Made by a program: the position numbers and the translations under genes. The notes beneath the pieces were generated by a model. The model ran no database searches. It had not been told where the DNA came from and saw only the letters and a program-made list of their open reading frames with translations. This document shows, piece after piece, positions 17,169 through 25,956 of a DNA stretch of 64,000 nucleotides (its first letter is position 1; every line of letters begins with the position of its first letter). The DNA comes from an uncultured Oscillospiraceae bacterium (GTDB lineage Bacteria; Bacillota_A; Clostridia; Oscillospirales; Acutalibacteraceae): positions 86,060 to 150,059 of the forward strand of contig CAJUTL010000001.1 in NCBI GenBank assembly GCA_910589395.1. Reading direction: 5' to 3'.

Positions 17169-18737
17169 TTATTCCGCCCCAAGCTTTCTTTCCCGATATT
17201 CTGAAGGCGCAATTCCGTACTCCTTCTTAAAGACCTTCGCAAAATAGTTGGGATCCTCATAGCCCACCGCCAGCGCTACCTCATAGGTTTTCAAACGCAG
17301 GTCGGAAAGCAGCTGCACGGACCGTTCCATTCGCACTTTGGTCAGATACTCCCCAAGGGTATTTCCGGTTTTTCTCTTAAACAGAGAGGAAAGATACGTG
17401 GGTGTAATGTAGAGCTCGGCGGCGATCTGTTTTACAGAAAGATTCTTCTGCTGATAATGCTCGTTGATATACCGCATGACCCGTGTGATCATAAGGCTGC
17501 TGCTTTGATCTTTCTGCGCCATGGTGAAAAGCTCTTCGATTTGTGAGACCAGGTGTGCCTCAATTTCCGAGATGGTATCCATTCCCTCGATAGCCTGTAT
17601 TTCCACCTGATATTTTTCTTCTCTTTTTTCCCTGCTTTCCAGAGAAAGCCTTTCCTGCTCAGCGATCAGAAGCTTTTCCAGCTCAAAATAAATGCTCAAA
17701 ACATACGCTGAAGCTTCCGCCTGCATTTCCCGAAGGGTTTTACTTAATTCCCGAATATGGCGCCGGGCGGCCTCCTGATCTCCCCGGATCAGAAAGCTCT
17801 TAAAGCTCCCCATATCCTCCTGGTTCAGCACGATCTTCTTTTCCTTTTTTTCACAATAGGATTCCCGGTGGGAATAACCCTTGTAAAAAACGGCTTTCTC
17901 CGCTTCCCGGGCATGCTCGTAGGAGCTGTGAATTTGGCAGGGAGTGTCCACAAGATCTCCCAAAGCCAGAAAAACCGACAACTCCCCACAGGGCTTTTCA
18001 CATACTGCTTCCAGGCGTTTGACGATCTCACTTTTTTCTGAGATCAGTAAGCTTTCCCCGCACAAAAGAAGCACCATATGGCGGTTATCTGTAAATTCGC
18101 CGTAAAGGAATCCGCCTGCCCGCGAAAGCTCTTCCGGCTTCAGGCGCTGAAGGACCTCCTTTTTCTTTAAGACTGTTTGCAGCACTGGTTTGGAAAACCG
18201 CAGCACACAGACCCGATAGCTTTCGTACTCCCGCAAAAGCAATTCGGAAAGCTCCAAAGGACCGTCAGCCTTATGCGCCCTGAGCAGCGACAAAAAGGTT
18301 TCCTTTTTGAGGAATTCCTGGTTTTGGAGCAGCCGTTCATTGTTTCGGATCGAATTTCGATCCTCTAAAACAGCTTTTACCGTTTTCTTGATAGCATGCT
18401 CCAGTTCTTCCAGATCAATGGGCTTTTCCACATAGCTGATGGACCCCAGCTCAATGGCCGCCTTCAGGTATTCCTTATCCGCATAGCCGCTGATAATGAT
18501 GATTTTACAGTGCGGATATTTTTCTCTCAGCGCAAAGCACATCTCCAGCCCATTCATTTTTCTCATGCGGATATCGGAAAGAATGATATCCGGCTGATAT
18601 TCTTCACAAAGCTCCAGGGCTTCTTCCGCGCTTTGGGCTGTTTGCAGCATATCTATCCCCAGATTTTTCCAGTCAATATGATTTAAGAGTCCATTCCTTG
18701 TTTTGGCCTCGTCCTCTACAAGCAGCAGTTGTATCAT
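17169..18737 (-). CDS. YesN-type AraC response regulator
   Basis: 522 residues: receiver domain at 1-120 with phospho-acceptor Asp55 (DIILSDIRM) and the acidic pair near 8-10, a long central linker region, and two AraC helix-turn-helix motifs at about 420-515 (LSVKQIAAELYITPTYLSSL and YEVALAVGYEDPNYFAKVFK). GGGGAGG precedes the ATG. It should activate the adjacent transporter and/or glycyl-radical genes upon phosphorylation by the YesM-like kinase downstream. A terminator hairpin separates it from the binding-protein gene, so read-through or a separate promoter in 18738-18950 sets its level. Confidence 0.93.
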   Translation of the reverse strand: MIQLLLVEDEAKTRNGLLNHIDWKNLGIDMLQTAQSAEEALELCEEYQPDIILSDIRMRKMNGLEMCFALREKYPHCKIIIISGYADKEYLKAAIELGSISYVEKPIDLEELEHAIKKTVKAVLEDRNSIRNNERLLQNQEFLKKETFLSLLRAHKADGPLELSELLLREYESYRVCVLRFSKPVLQTVLKKKEVLQRLKPEELSRAGGFLYGEFTDNRHMVLLLCGESLLISEKSEIVKRLEAVCEKPCGELSVFLALGDLVDTPCQIHSSYEHAREAEKAVFYKGYSHRESYCEKKEKKIVLNQEDMGSFKSFLIRGDQEAARRHIRELSKTLREMQAEASAYVLSIYFELEKLLIAEQERLSLESREKREEKYQVEIQAIEGMDTISEIEAHLVSQIEELFTMAQKDQSSSLMITRVMRYINEHYQQKNLSVKQIAAELYITPTYLSSLFKRKTGNTLGEYLTKVRMERSVQLLSDLRLKTYEVALAVGYEDPNYFAKVFKKEYGIAPSEYRERKLGAE

Positions 18738-18950
18738 GCGCCTCCCCTTTCCAAATCCCCCGTCCGCAAAAGTATAAGCTTTCACAAGATCTGATAGCTT
18801 CGCTTGAAAAGGAGTCCCTTTTTTGATATTACTTAGAATTAGTGTTTCCCTGCTCAGCATATCACATGCTTCCAAAGTTTTCCACAAATTCCAAAAGACT
18901 CTTCTCCAAACCGGTTAAGCTGTCCACTATTTCCCCGTTGAACCCGGAAT

Positions 18951-18989
18951 AACAAAACCATGCAGCCAAAACGCTGCATGGTTTTGTTT
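18951..18989 (-). terminator. Hairpin terminator after the binding-protein gene
   Basis: AACAAAACCATGCAG and CTGCATGGTTTTGTT form a 15-bp perfect stem with an 8-base loop, 107 bases after the binding-protein stop. The 359-base gap it sits in holds no gene that I can support. Confidence 0.75.
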
Positions 18990-19096
18990 CCTTCCACAGG
19001 CTTTCACCTGCAGCTTCACAGACCGTATGATTTCCGTGTATTTGATCTCTCGCGCAATGCGCGTCACCCGGACAGAACAGAAAGCTCTGCCTGTGC

Positions 19097-20662
19097 TTAC
19101 TGCTTCAGGTACTCGTCCAGCTGTCTCTGGAATTCCTCGATCACTTTGTCGATCCCGGCAGCCTGCATCTTCTGCTTGTACTCCTCCAGGCCTGTTACCG
19201 GGTCGGTGTAGCCCAGCTCCAGGGGCCACCAGTACTGCTGATGGGCGTTGATGCACGCGGCATACTCGGTTTCCACCTTGGAGGTATCGATGTTCATGCC
19301 GCGGAACTTCTGGCAGCCTACGCCGTCCTGGATCTTAGCGTCGCTCGCCTTCTCCATCTCTCTCAGATCGCTGGGAGAGCCGTATACGGGCAGAAAGAAG
19401 TCGGGGGTGCGGGCCGCCCACAGGGAGGACTCGGCATAGTCATCGGTATTGAGCATTTTCACCTGGCCGTCGATCACTTCATAGGAAGTGCCCTCGATAC
19501 CGTAGTCCCACGCGCGGAAGGCTTCCTCATCACCAGTGATCAGGTCATACCAAGCCAGGGCTCTCTCGGGATTCTTAGAGGTGTTGGAAATGGCCAAGCC
19601 GTCCTGCATGAAGGAGCTGTAGGAAACATCTCCAATAAAGTTTGCGAATTTGAAGCCCCACTCAGGGTGCTTCATGTGCTCGCCCTCATAAGTACCGCCG
19701 TTCTTAATACGGCTGGCAGCCTTTCCGCTTTCCACCTTGGCGGAATCGGTATCGGACAGAGCGGATTTTGTGAAGTAGCCTGCTTCGTTCCAGCGATTTA
19801 CCAGCTCCAGGAACTCAGGGGTCTTCTCATAATCGTAGTAGGTGAAGATCTTGGGCTCAGCCTCCTGAGGATCCAGCCACAGGAAATCGCCGTTGGCGCC
19901 CTTTACCGGATACAGGCCTCTCTCTTGCATGAAGAGCTCATCGATCTCAGAGCCCTCGGAAACAATGGCCACAGGTTCCATTTCCGGAGCGGCTTCCTTC
20001 ACATAGGAAAGATAGGTCTCGTAATCGTTCAGATTTTCCATTTTGCCATCCCAGTCCGTACCCTCCAGAATGTCAGTACGATAGATGGGGCCGTAAATAT
20101 TATAGGTTCTGAACAGTGTGGGGATCGCATAGTAGTGGCCGTCTACCGTGGCCTGCTGCTTTGCGCTTTCAGACTGCTTGGAGAAATTGTTGGGCGCATA
20201 GGTGGGCCACAGCTCGTCCAGGCTCTTAAAAGCGCCCTTCTGCGCCAGAGAGTAGTAGTTCAGCCAGTTGGCGGTATACGCCATGTCGAACTCCTCTCCG
20301 GAGGAGAAGATCAGCGGGTACTTATTTCTGTACTCAGCCCAGCTCAGGTAGTTGGTCTTAATGGTGCAGTTGAGCTTCTCCTTGAAGAGAGCATTGTAGT
20401 TCTCCTCGATCTCGTCCTGCTTTGCGGGCCTGTCGCCGATGAGATAGAGGGTCAGCTCTACCTCTTCGGAGGTGTCGAGCCCATTGGAATTGTCCGCTAC
20501 TTCAGAGGACTCCGGTGTCTTGGAAGACTCGGGAGTGCTGGCAGCGGCAGAGCTTTCCGGCGCTTTGCTGCCGGAATTCTGGTTCCCACAGCCTGCGAAA
20601 ACACCCAGCATCATGACAAGGGCGCACAGCAGAGCCGCAGCTTTGACTAGCTTGGTTTTCAT
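19097..20662 (-). CDS. LplA-type sugar ABC transporter substrate-binding lipoprotein
   Basis: 521-residue lipoprotein: signal segment with lipobox VFAGC (Cys25), a Ser/Pro/Glu-rich tether to about residue 60, then a family-1 solute-binding fold (ELTLYLIGDRP onward). Large binding proteins of this class (LplA/YtcQ) capture oligosaccharides or complex glycans at the membrane surface. Two CUT1 permeases precede it in the operon. No ATPase is encoded nearby, as usual for these systems, which share an MsmX-type ATPase encoded elsewhere. Ligand unknown. Confidence 0.92.
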   Translation of the reverse strand: MKTKLVKAAALLCALVMMLGVFAGCGNQNSGSKAPESSAAASTPESSKTPESSEVADNSNGLDTSEEVELTLYLIGDRPAKQDEIEENYNALFKEKLNCTIKTNYLSWAEYRNKYPLIFSSGEEFDMAYTANWLNYYSLAQKGAFKSLDELWPTYAPNNFSKQSESAKQQATVDGHYYAIPTLFRTYNIYGPIYRTDILEGTDWDGKMENLNDYETYLSYVKEAAPEMEPVAIVSEGSEIDELFMQERGLYPVKGANGDFLWLDPQEAEPKIFTYYDYEKTPEFLELVNRWNEAGYFTKSALSDTDSAKVESGKAASRIKNGGTYEGEHMKHPEWGFKFANFIGDVSYSSFMQDGLAISNTSKNPERALAWYDLITGDEEAFRAWDYGIEGTSYEVIDGQVKMLNTDDYAESSLWAARTPDFFLPVYGSPSDLREMEKASDAKIQDGVGCQKFRGMNIDTSKVETEYAACINAHQQYWWPLELGYTDPVTGLEEYKQKMQAAGIDKVIEEFQRQLDEYLKQ

Positions 20663-20700
20663 AGAATTTTCCTCCAGATAAATTTTTATTTACAGGTCGG

Positions 20701-21600
20701 TTATCCTTTGACGGAACCGATCGTAATTCCCTTGACAAAATATTTCTGTACAAATGGATACAGCAATACAATGGGGCCGGTAGCCACCACCGCCATGGCC
20801 AACTTCAGGCCGCTGGTAGGCAGGTTTTCCACGCGCCTTCCCACCTGACTGGCCATCTGCGCCATTGCCTCCTGCTTTTGCAGCATGTTATACAGCATGT
20901 ATTGCAGAGGATATTTCTCTTCCGAATTCAGATACAGCATGGCATTGTACCAGTCATTCCAATAGCCCAGCGCAATAAAAAGGCCAATGGTCGCAAGCCC
21001 GGACTTTAAGAGCGGCAGAATGATCTGGATAAAGATTCGGAATTCTCCCGCGCCGTCGATCTTCGCCGATTCGATCAGCGCCACCGGAATGGCGGCGATA
21101 AAGCTTCTCATGATCAGCAGGTAGAACACATTCATCATCATCGGAAGGATCAGCGCCAGCAGATTATCCTTCAGGTGAAGGTACTGGATATAGAAAATGT
21201 AGGTGCATACCATACCGCCGTTAAACAGAGTTGTGAAATAGAAGTAGAAGGAGATCACATTTCTGTATTTGAAATCCTTTCGGCTGATAACATAGGCCGT
21301 CATGGTCAGGAAAAACAGGCCGGCTATCGTACCAATCACCGTAATAAAAATGGAAACGCCGTAGGCTTTAAGGATTTTTTCCGGATACTTAAAAATCATT
21401 TCATACGCTTCCGTGGTGAATTCCCGCGGAAAGATACTGTAGCCCTCAAACCGGATCGCCTGCTCTGAAGTAAAGGAACCGGAAATCAGCATGATAAACG
21501 GCAGCAGGCACAGTAAGGCGATAAAGGTCAGAGATAGATAGGAAATGATATTGAAAATAATTCTGGATGTTGTAAGCTTGATTCTGGTTCTATTCTGCAC
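20701..21600 (-). CDS. CUT1 sugar ABC permease, LplC/YtcP type
   Basis: About six membrane segments and the EAA-loop signature near residue 190 (ESAKIDGAGEFRIFIQIILP). The C-terminus VKGITIGSVKG is characteristic of LplC/YtcP proteins. The GTG at 21600 is preferred because GGAGGGG lies 7 bases upstream and the resulting N-terminus matches family length (299 aa); an ATG at 21630 is the alternative. It is the second permease of the importer, sandwiched between the LplB-type partner and the binding protein. Confidence 0.9.
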   Translation of the reverse strand: MQNRTRIKLTTSRIIFNIISYLSLTFIALLCLLPFIMLISGSFTSEQAIRFEGYSIFPREFTTEAYEMIFKYPEKILKAYGVSIFITVIGTIAGLFFLTMTAYVISRKDFKYRNVISFYFYFTTLFNGGMVCTYIFYIQYLHLKDNLLALILPMMMNVFYLLIMRSFIAAIPVALIESAKIDGAGEFRIFIQIILPLLKSGLATIGLFIALGYWNDWYNAMLYLNSEEKYPLQYMLYNMLQKQEAMAQMASQVGRRVENLPTSGLKLAMAVVATGPIVLLYPFVQKYFVKGITIGSVKG

Positions 21601-21637
21601 AGCGACCCCTCCGTTCGATCCAATGCCCATCCTGACC

Positions 21638-22558
21638 TTAAAACAGCGCGTAATCTGCTTCTATCTTCTTCACGACCTGATTGACGACCATGATGATCAC
21701 AAAACACAGGACAGACTGGTACAGCGTTGCGGCGGCCGTCATGCCCAGGTTGGAGTTCATCAGCAGAGAGCGGAACACGTAGGTATCGATCACATCGGTT
21801 TTATCAAAAAGCTGGCCGTTGTTTCCCACGATCTGATAGAACATCTCAAAGTCCCCCCGCAGGATCCGCCCCACCTGCAGCAAAACCATGGTGATGATCG
21901 TGGGCTTCATGGACGGCAGCGTAATGTACCAGATCTTTTGGAAAATGTTGGCTCCGTCAATATCGGAGGCCTCATAGCACTCCATGTCGATATTGGTGAT
22001 GGCGGCGATATAAATGATGGAGTTATAGCCCACCCACTTCCACGCGTTGAAAGCGCAGACGATCCAGGGCCAGATCCCCGGCATGGAGTACACGTTCACC
22101 GGTTCCATTCCCAAAACGGCCCGCACATTATTCAGAACACCGCTTTCATAGTTGAAAATATTAAAAACGAAGGTTCCCACAATGACCCAGGAAATAAAGT
22201 ACGGCAGGAAAATGACCGACTGAGTGACCCGTTTGAAGATTCGGCCGTTTAGTTCCGAAATAATGATCGCTACAACAATGGCCAGGGCCTGCGAGGTGAC
22301 CAGATTGATCAGATTGTACACTATCGTGTTTCTGGTAATATTCCAGCCCGTTCCGGAAACAAACAGATACCGGAAATTTTCAAAGCCACACCAGTCGCTG
22401 CCGAACACTCCCAAATTGAAGCGATAATTTTTGAAGGCCACCACCAGGCCGGACATTGGCAGATACGACATGACAAGCACCAGTGCCATGGCCGGAAACG
22501 CCATCAAAAACAACGCCCTGTTCTTTTTCAGTTCATGGAAAAAGCCGTGCCTTTTCAA
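21638..22558 (-). CDS. CUT1 sugar ABC permease, LplB type
   Basis: 306 residues with about six transmembrane segments; first segment after HELKKNRALFLMAFPAMAL, EAA loop EASDIDGANIFQKIWYITLP near 205, and the terminal EADYALF typical of LplB/YteP proteins. It begins with TTG at 22558, supported by GGAGGGAAGGG immediately upstream; no ATG is close enough. First gene of the transporter operon; the upstream 172 bases should hold its promoter and the regulator's binding site, but I cannot identify either with confidence. Confidence 0.9.
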   Translation of the reverse strand: MKRHGFFHELKKNRALFLMAFPAMALVLVMSYLPMSGLVVAFKNYRFNLGVFGSDWCGFENFRYLFVSGTGWNITRNTIVYNLINLVTSQALAIVVAIIISELNGRIFKRVTQSVIFLPYFISWVIVGTFVFNIFNYESGVLNNVRAVLGMEPVNVYSMPGIWPWIVCAFNAWKWVGYNSIIYIAAITNIDMECYEASDIDGANIFQKIWYITLPSMKPTIITMVLLQVGRILRGDFEMFYQIVGNNGQLFDKTDVIDTYVFRSLLMNSNLGMTAAATLYQSVLCFVIIMVVNQVVKKIEADYALF

Positions 22559-22730
22559 TGCCCTTCCCTCCTATGTTTCCCTGATTCAAAAATTTTGTTA
22601 AGGCAATACCGCACAATTTCAAACGTTGTATTGCGTGTGCTGCTTTAAGGAAAGCGTACCACATTTTTCGGGAAATATTAACCAGACAAAACTGCGTTTC
22701 TAAGGAAAATACTATGCAGTTGTGCAAGTC

Positions 22731-23006
22731 AAAAAAGATTTTCGCCCCGCACAAACCTATTGGAAAAATCATAGATTTTTCCAATAGGCGCTGATTGAAA
22801 CGCGAGAGAGGGGCCTCGTCTGTCGGTTCGGGTGCTGTGCCCCAGTGGGGCACGTTTAGTACCGACCGAGTTGACAAACGAGAACGGCGCTGGGCAGTCT
22901 CCACCGGAGGCCAGCGCCCCTGATGGTCCCTAGAAGCTGCAAAGCAGCTTTTTCACACTCTTCCCCCTTCCGTTTCTGATGGTAAGAGGGTTTATCGACA
23001 GGCTGA
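22731..23006 (-). repeat. Structured intergenic repeat A, copy 2
   Basis: Reverse-complement copy of 932-1190, differing by scattered substitutions and a 23-base insertion carrying its own small palindrome (AAGCTGC/GCAGCTT) at about 22932-22955. Both hairpins are conserved, including the AT-rich CCTATTGGAAAAATC stem at 22757-22788. It fills the gap between the divergent transporter operon and the AraC gene. Confidence 0.8.
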
Positions 23007-23083
23007 GTTGTATTCTTTTTCCGTTTTTCGCCGGAAAACAATGGGGACAGCCGTTTCCAGCCGAAGCTGAAGCAGGAGCCGCC

Positions 23084-23112
23084 TTGTCTTTCCCTCGTTG
23101 CTGTGCTATGCT
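23084..23112 (+). promoter_or_regulatory. Promoter of the AraC-family gene
   Basis: TTGTCT (23084-23089), 17 bp, TATGCT (23107-23112), 68 bp before the GTG start. Confidence 0.55.
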
Positions 23113-23180
23113 TTTGTGGTAGCTTTGCGAAACTTGGACTAAATACACCTTGGCAAAAACTTACAAAGGCGGAGATCACC

Positions 23181-23924
23181 GTGATCACAGTAAACTTTGC
23201 GGACTACATGAAAAAAGAGGCGGAAGGGGCCGAAATACTGCGGCCCGGCGGCAGCGGGGACTATCTGTTCCTGTATTTTCCCGCGCCTATGAAGTACTGG
23301 CGCGGAGAGGAAGAGATCCTTACAAAGCGTCACGCCTGCATTTTGCTGGGACCCCGGGACGCCCATCGGTTCTGTGGAGCTCCTGATTTTATCAACACCT
23401 ATATTCACTTTACTGTTTCCGCGCAGGAAGTGAACGAGCTTTGTATGGAAACGAACCGCTTCTTTTACCCCGCCTGTTTTGAGCAGCTGAACCAGCTGGC
23501 GCTGGAGATCAAGGAAGAGCTGTTGACCGGAGGCGAGCTGCACCGTGAGATGATCCATGCCGCTATGCTCCGGCTTCTCATTCTGCTTCGAAGAAGCGCC
23601 GCCTCCCCCAAAAACGACCCTCTGAAGGAGCAGTTGGAAGCGCTGCGGTATGAAATACTGGCCGATTGCTCCCTGACCCCTTCCGTGTCAGAGCTGTGCG
23701 CTAAAATGTGCATGAGCCGAACCGCATTTTACGAGGCCTACAGACATTATTTTCACTCTTCCCCCAAGCAAGATCTGCTGCGGGTGCGTATGGAAAAAGC
23801 CGCGGTGCTCCTTACCAACCAGTGGAAAACCGTGGCCGCCGTGGCGGAAGAGGTAGGGTTTCACAGCGTAGAGCATTTTACCCGCTCCTATAAAAAGTAT
23901 TACGGGCAGCCCCCACGGAGATAA
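23181..23924 (+). CDS. AraC-family transcriptional regulator
   Basis: 247 residues: an N-terminal cupin-like ligand domain (about 1-130; GDYLFLYFPAPMKYW, HACILLGPRDAHRF) and two C-terminal helix-turn-helix motifs (PSVSELCAKMCMSRTAFYEA and KTVAAVAEEVGFHSVEHFTR). The GTG at 23181 is chosen for AGGCGGAGA upstream and because it begins directly at the cupin; an in-frame start at 23103 lies inside the promoter. It is followed at 127 bp by the GH2 gene on the same strand, which is the likely target. Confidence 0.88.
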   Translation: MITVNFADYMKKEAEGAEILRPGGSGDYLFLYFPAPMKYWRGEEEILTKRHACILLGPRDAHRFCGAPDFINTYIHFTVSAQEVNELCMETNRFFYPACFEQLNQLALEIKEELLTGGELHREMIHAAMLRLLILLRRSAASPKNDPLKEQLEALRYEILADCSLTPSVSELCAKMCMSRTAFYEAYRHYFHSSPKQDLLRVRMEKAAVLLTNQWKTVAAVAEEVGFHSVEHFTRSYKKYYGQPPRR

Positions 23925-23963
23925 AATCCGGACAAAACATCAAGTGAGCGGGACTTTTCATCA

Positions 23964-23992
23964 TTGTGAGGCAGCGCTTTTCCCGGTAGAAT
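23964..23992 (+). promoter_or_regulatory. Promoter of the GH2 gene
   Basis: TTGTGA (23964-23969), 17 bp, TAGAAT (23987-23992), 59 bp before the GH2 start and 40 bp after the AraC stop. The weak -35 would suit activation by an AraC protein. Confidence 0.5.
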
Positions 23993-24051
23993 AAAAGCTG
24001 AAAAAATACAGGCCCTGCCGGAATGCAGGCCTACAAAAGGAGCTTGATCGT

Positions 24052-25752
24052 ATGGTCAGACCGGAGCATCCAAATCCGCAGTTTTACCGGGAAGCCTGGG
24101 AAAATCTCAACGGGGAATGGGAATTTTCCTTTGATTTCGGCGCCACCGGCAGGGAGCGTGGACTTCCCACGGCCCAAAAGCTGGACAAAAAGATCCTGGT
24201 CCCCTTCTGCCCGGAAAGCAAACTATCCGGGATAGAATATAAGGATTTTATGAACTGCGTCTGGTATCGCCGGGAGTTTTCCGTGCCGGATACCTGGCGG
24301 GACGGCGGTAGAGTACTGCTTCATTTCGGCGCTGTGGACTACAAAACCACCGTGCATCTCAACAGAGAGGAGGCCGGTACGCATACCGGCGGCTATACGC
24401 CCTTCCAATTTGATATTACCGGGCTTCTTGCCGATGGCGTCAATGTGGTCACTGTATGCGCGGAGGACGACAACCGAAGCGGCCTTCAGCCCTGCGGCAA
24501 GCAGGCGCACCGGTATTTTTCCTCCGGCTGCGATTATACGAGAACCACCGGCATCTGGCAAACCGTATGGCTGGAGCATGTTCCCGAAAATCATATCGAG
24601 CGCTTCCGCCTGATCCCCGACGTAAAAAACCGCCGGCTGCTGTTTGAAGTGTACCATACCGGGGAAGAAAACCTGCATGTGGACGTTTCCTATCAGGGAA
24701 AAGCCATGGGAAGCGCCGCGCTTTCCTCCGGTACCGGCGTGATCCGGGGCGAGGTGGCCCTTGCCGAAGAGCATTTATGGGAGCTGGGAAACGGGCGGCT
24801 TTACGATGTGCGGCTTACTTTCGGAGAAGACCGGGTAACAAGCTATTTTGGCCTGCGGGAAGTAAAAATGGACGGCTACCGGTTCCTGCTGAACGGGAAA
24901 TCGGTGTTCCAGCGGCTGGTGCTGGATCAGGGCTTTTACCCCGATGGGATCTATACCGCCCCCACAGAGGAGGCCCTTGTGAAGGATATCGAGCTTTCTC
25001 TGGCCGCCGGGTTCAATGGGGCCAGACTGCACGAAAAGGTTTTTGAGCCCCGGTTTTTGTATCACTGCGATAAAATGGGCTATCTGGTATGGGGCGAATA
25101 CCCCAACTGGGGGCTGGATCATTCCCGCATGGAGGCGCTTCCCGATTATCTCAGGGGCTGGCGGGAGGCGGTAAACCGGGACTTTAACCACCCTTCCATC
25201 ATCGGCTGGTGCCCCTTCAATGAAACCTGGGATTACGACAATAAACGGCAGTGGAACCCCCTGCTTTCCTCCGTGTATGATTTGACAAAGGATCTGGATC
25301 CCACCCGTCCCTGTATCGATACCAGTGGAAATTACCATGTTGTCACCGATATTTTCGATGTGCACGATTACGACCAGAACCCCGAGACCTTCGCGAAGCG
25401 CTTTGAAAAGATTTCCGAGGGGCTCCTGGAAAACCACTGCAACGACCGCCAGCAGTACCGTTTGGGCGAGCCCGTTTTTGTCAGCGAATACGGCGGCATC
25501 AGCCGGGCCTCCGACAAGGAGCTGGGCTGGGGCTACGGAGAATCCCCGGAGGACGACGAAGCCTTCTACAAGCGCTACGACGGCCTGACCACCGCTCTGC
25601 TGGAGAACCCTTATATTCTGGGCTTCTGCTATACCCAGCTGTACGATATCGAACAGGAGGTAAACGGCCTTTATACTTACGACCGTCAGCCGAAATTCGA
25701 TTTGGAGCGCATTCAAAGCATCAACCGGAAAAAGGCCGCTATAGAGGACTGA
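24052..25752 (+). CDS. GH2 glycosidase (beta-galactosidase/beta-glucuronidase-like)
   Basis: 566-residue cytosolic glycoside hydrolase. Jelly-roll sugar-binding domain at about 10-165, immunoglobulin-like domain at 170-265, catalytic barrel from 270. Acid/base Glu391 lies in CPFNETW and the nucleophile Glu479 in VSEYGG. It is short for LacZ (about 1000) and close to the lean GH2 enzymes of gut Firmicutes. The glucuronidase NxK and loop signatures are not evident, so specificity is open. AAAAGGAG lies upstream. Controlled probably by the adjacent AraC regulator; a strong terminator follows. Confidence 0.9.
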   Translation: MVRPEHPNPQFYREAWENLNGEWEFSFDFGATGRERGLPTAQKLDKKILVPFCPESKLSGIEYKDFMNCVWYRREFSVPDTWRDGGRVLLHFGAVDYKTTVHLNREEAGTHTGGYTPFQFDITGLLADGVNVVTVCAEDDNRSGLQPCGKQAHRYFSSGCDYTRTTGIWQTVWLEHVPENHIERFRLIPDVKNRRLLFEVYHTGEENLHVDVSYQGKAMGSAALSSGTGVIRGEVALAEEHLWELGNGRLYDVRLTFGEDRVTSYFGLREVKMDGYRFLLNGKSVFQRLVLDQGFYPDGIYTAPTEEALVKDIELSLAAGFNGARLHEKVFEPRFLYHCDKMGYLVWGEYPNWGLDHSRMEALPDYLRGWREAVNRDFNHPSIIGWCPFNETWDYDNKRQWNPLLSSVYDLTKDLDPTRPCIDTSGNYHVVTDIFDVHDYDQNPETFAKRFEKISEGLLENHCNDRQQYRLGEPVFVSEYGGISRASDKELGWGYGESPEDDEAFYKRYDGLTTALLENPYILGFCYTQLYDIEQEVNGLYTYDRQPKFDLERIQSINRKKAAIED

Positions 25753-25772
25753 CATATTTTTGAGTAAAAAAA

Positions 25773-25815
25773 CAGAAGAACAGCGTTTTTCCAGGCTGTT
25801 CTTCTGCTTTTTTTG
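25773..25815 (+). terminator. Terminator of the GH2 gene
   Basis: CAGAAGAACAGC pairs with GCTGTTCTTCTG around a 10-base loop, then CTTTTTTT. Confidence 0.9.
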
Positions 25816-25928
25816 GTTTCTAAGATTTCTTTCGGGAGCGACTGCCAGAGGCCGGACCTTGGACGGCAAAATGCCTTATTCAGGCAAAAAACGCCTCTTC
25901 CAAGGCGCAAAAAGCACCTTTTCAGAGC

Positions 25929-25956
25929 AAAAAAGCGCCTTTTCAGGCGCTTTTTT
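25929..25956 (-). terminator. Terminator overlapping the VanY-type stop codon
   Basis: AAAAAAGCGCC and GGCGCTTTTTT flank the loop TTTTCA; the loop itself contains the TGA stop of the minus-strand peptidase gene (25943-25945), so the 5' arm of the stem is coding sequence. Confidence 0.75.

Noticed and set aside
19241..20650. 469-codon frame antisense to the binding-protein gene
   Set aside because: Shadow frame of a clear lipoprotein gene.
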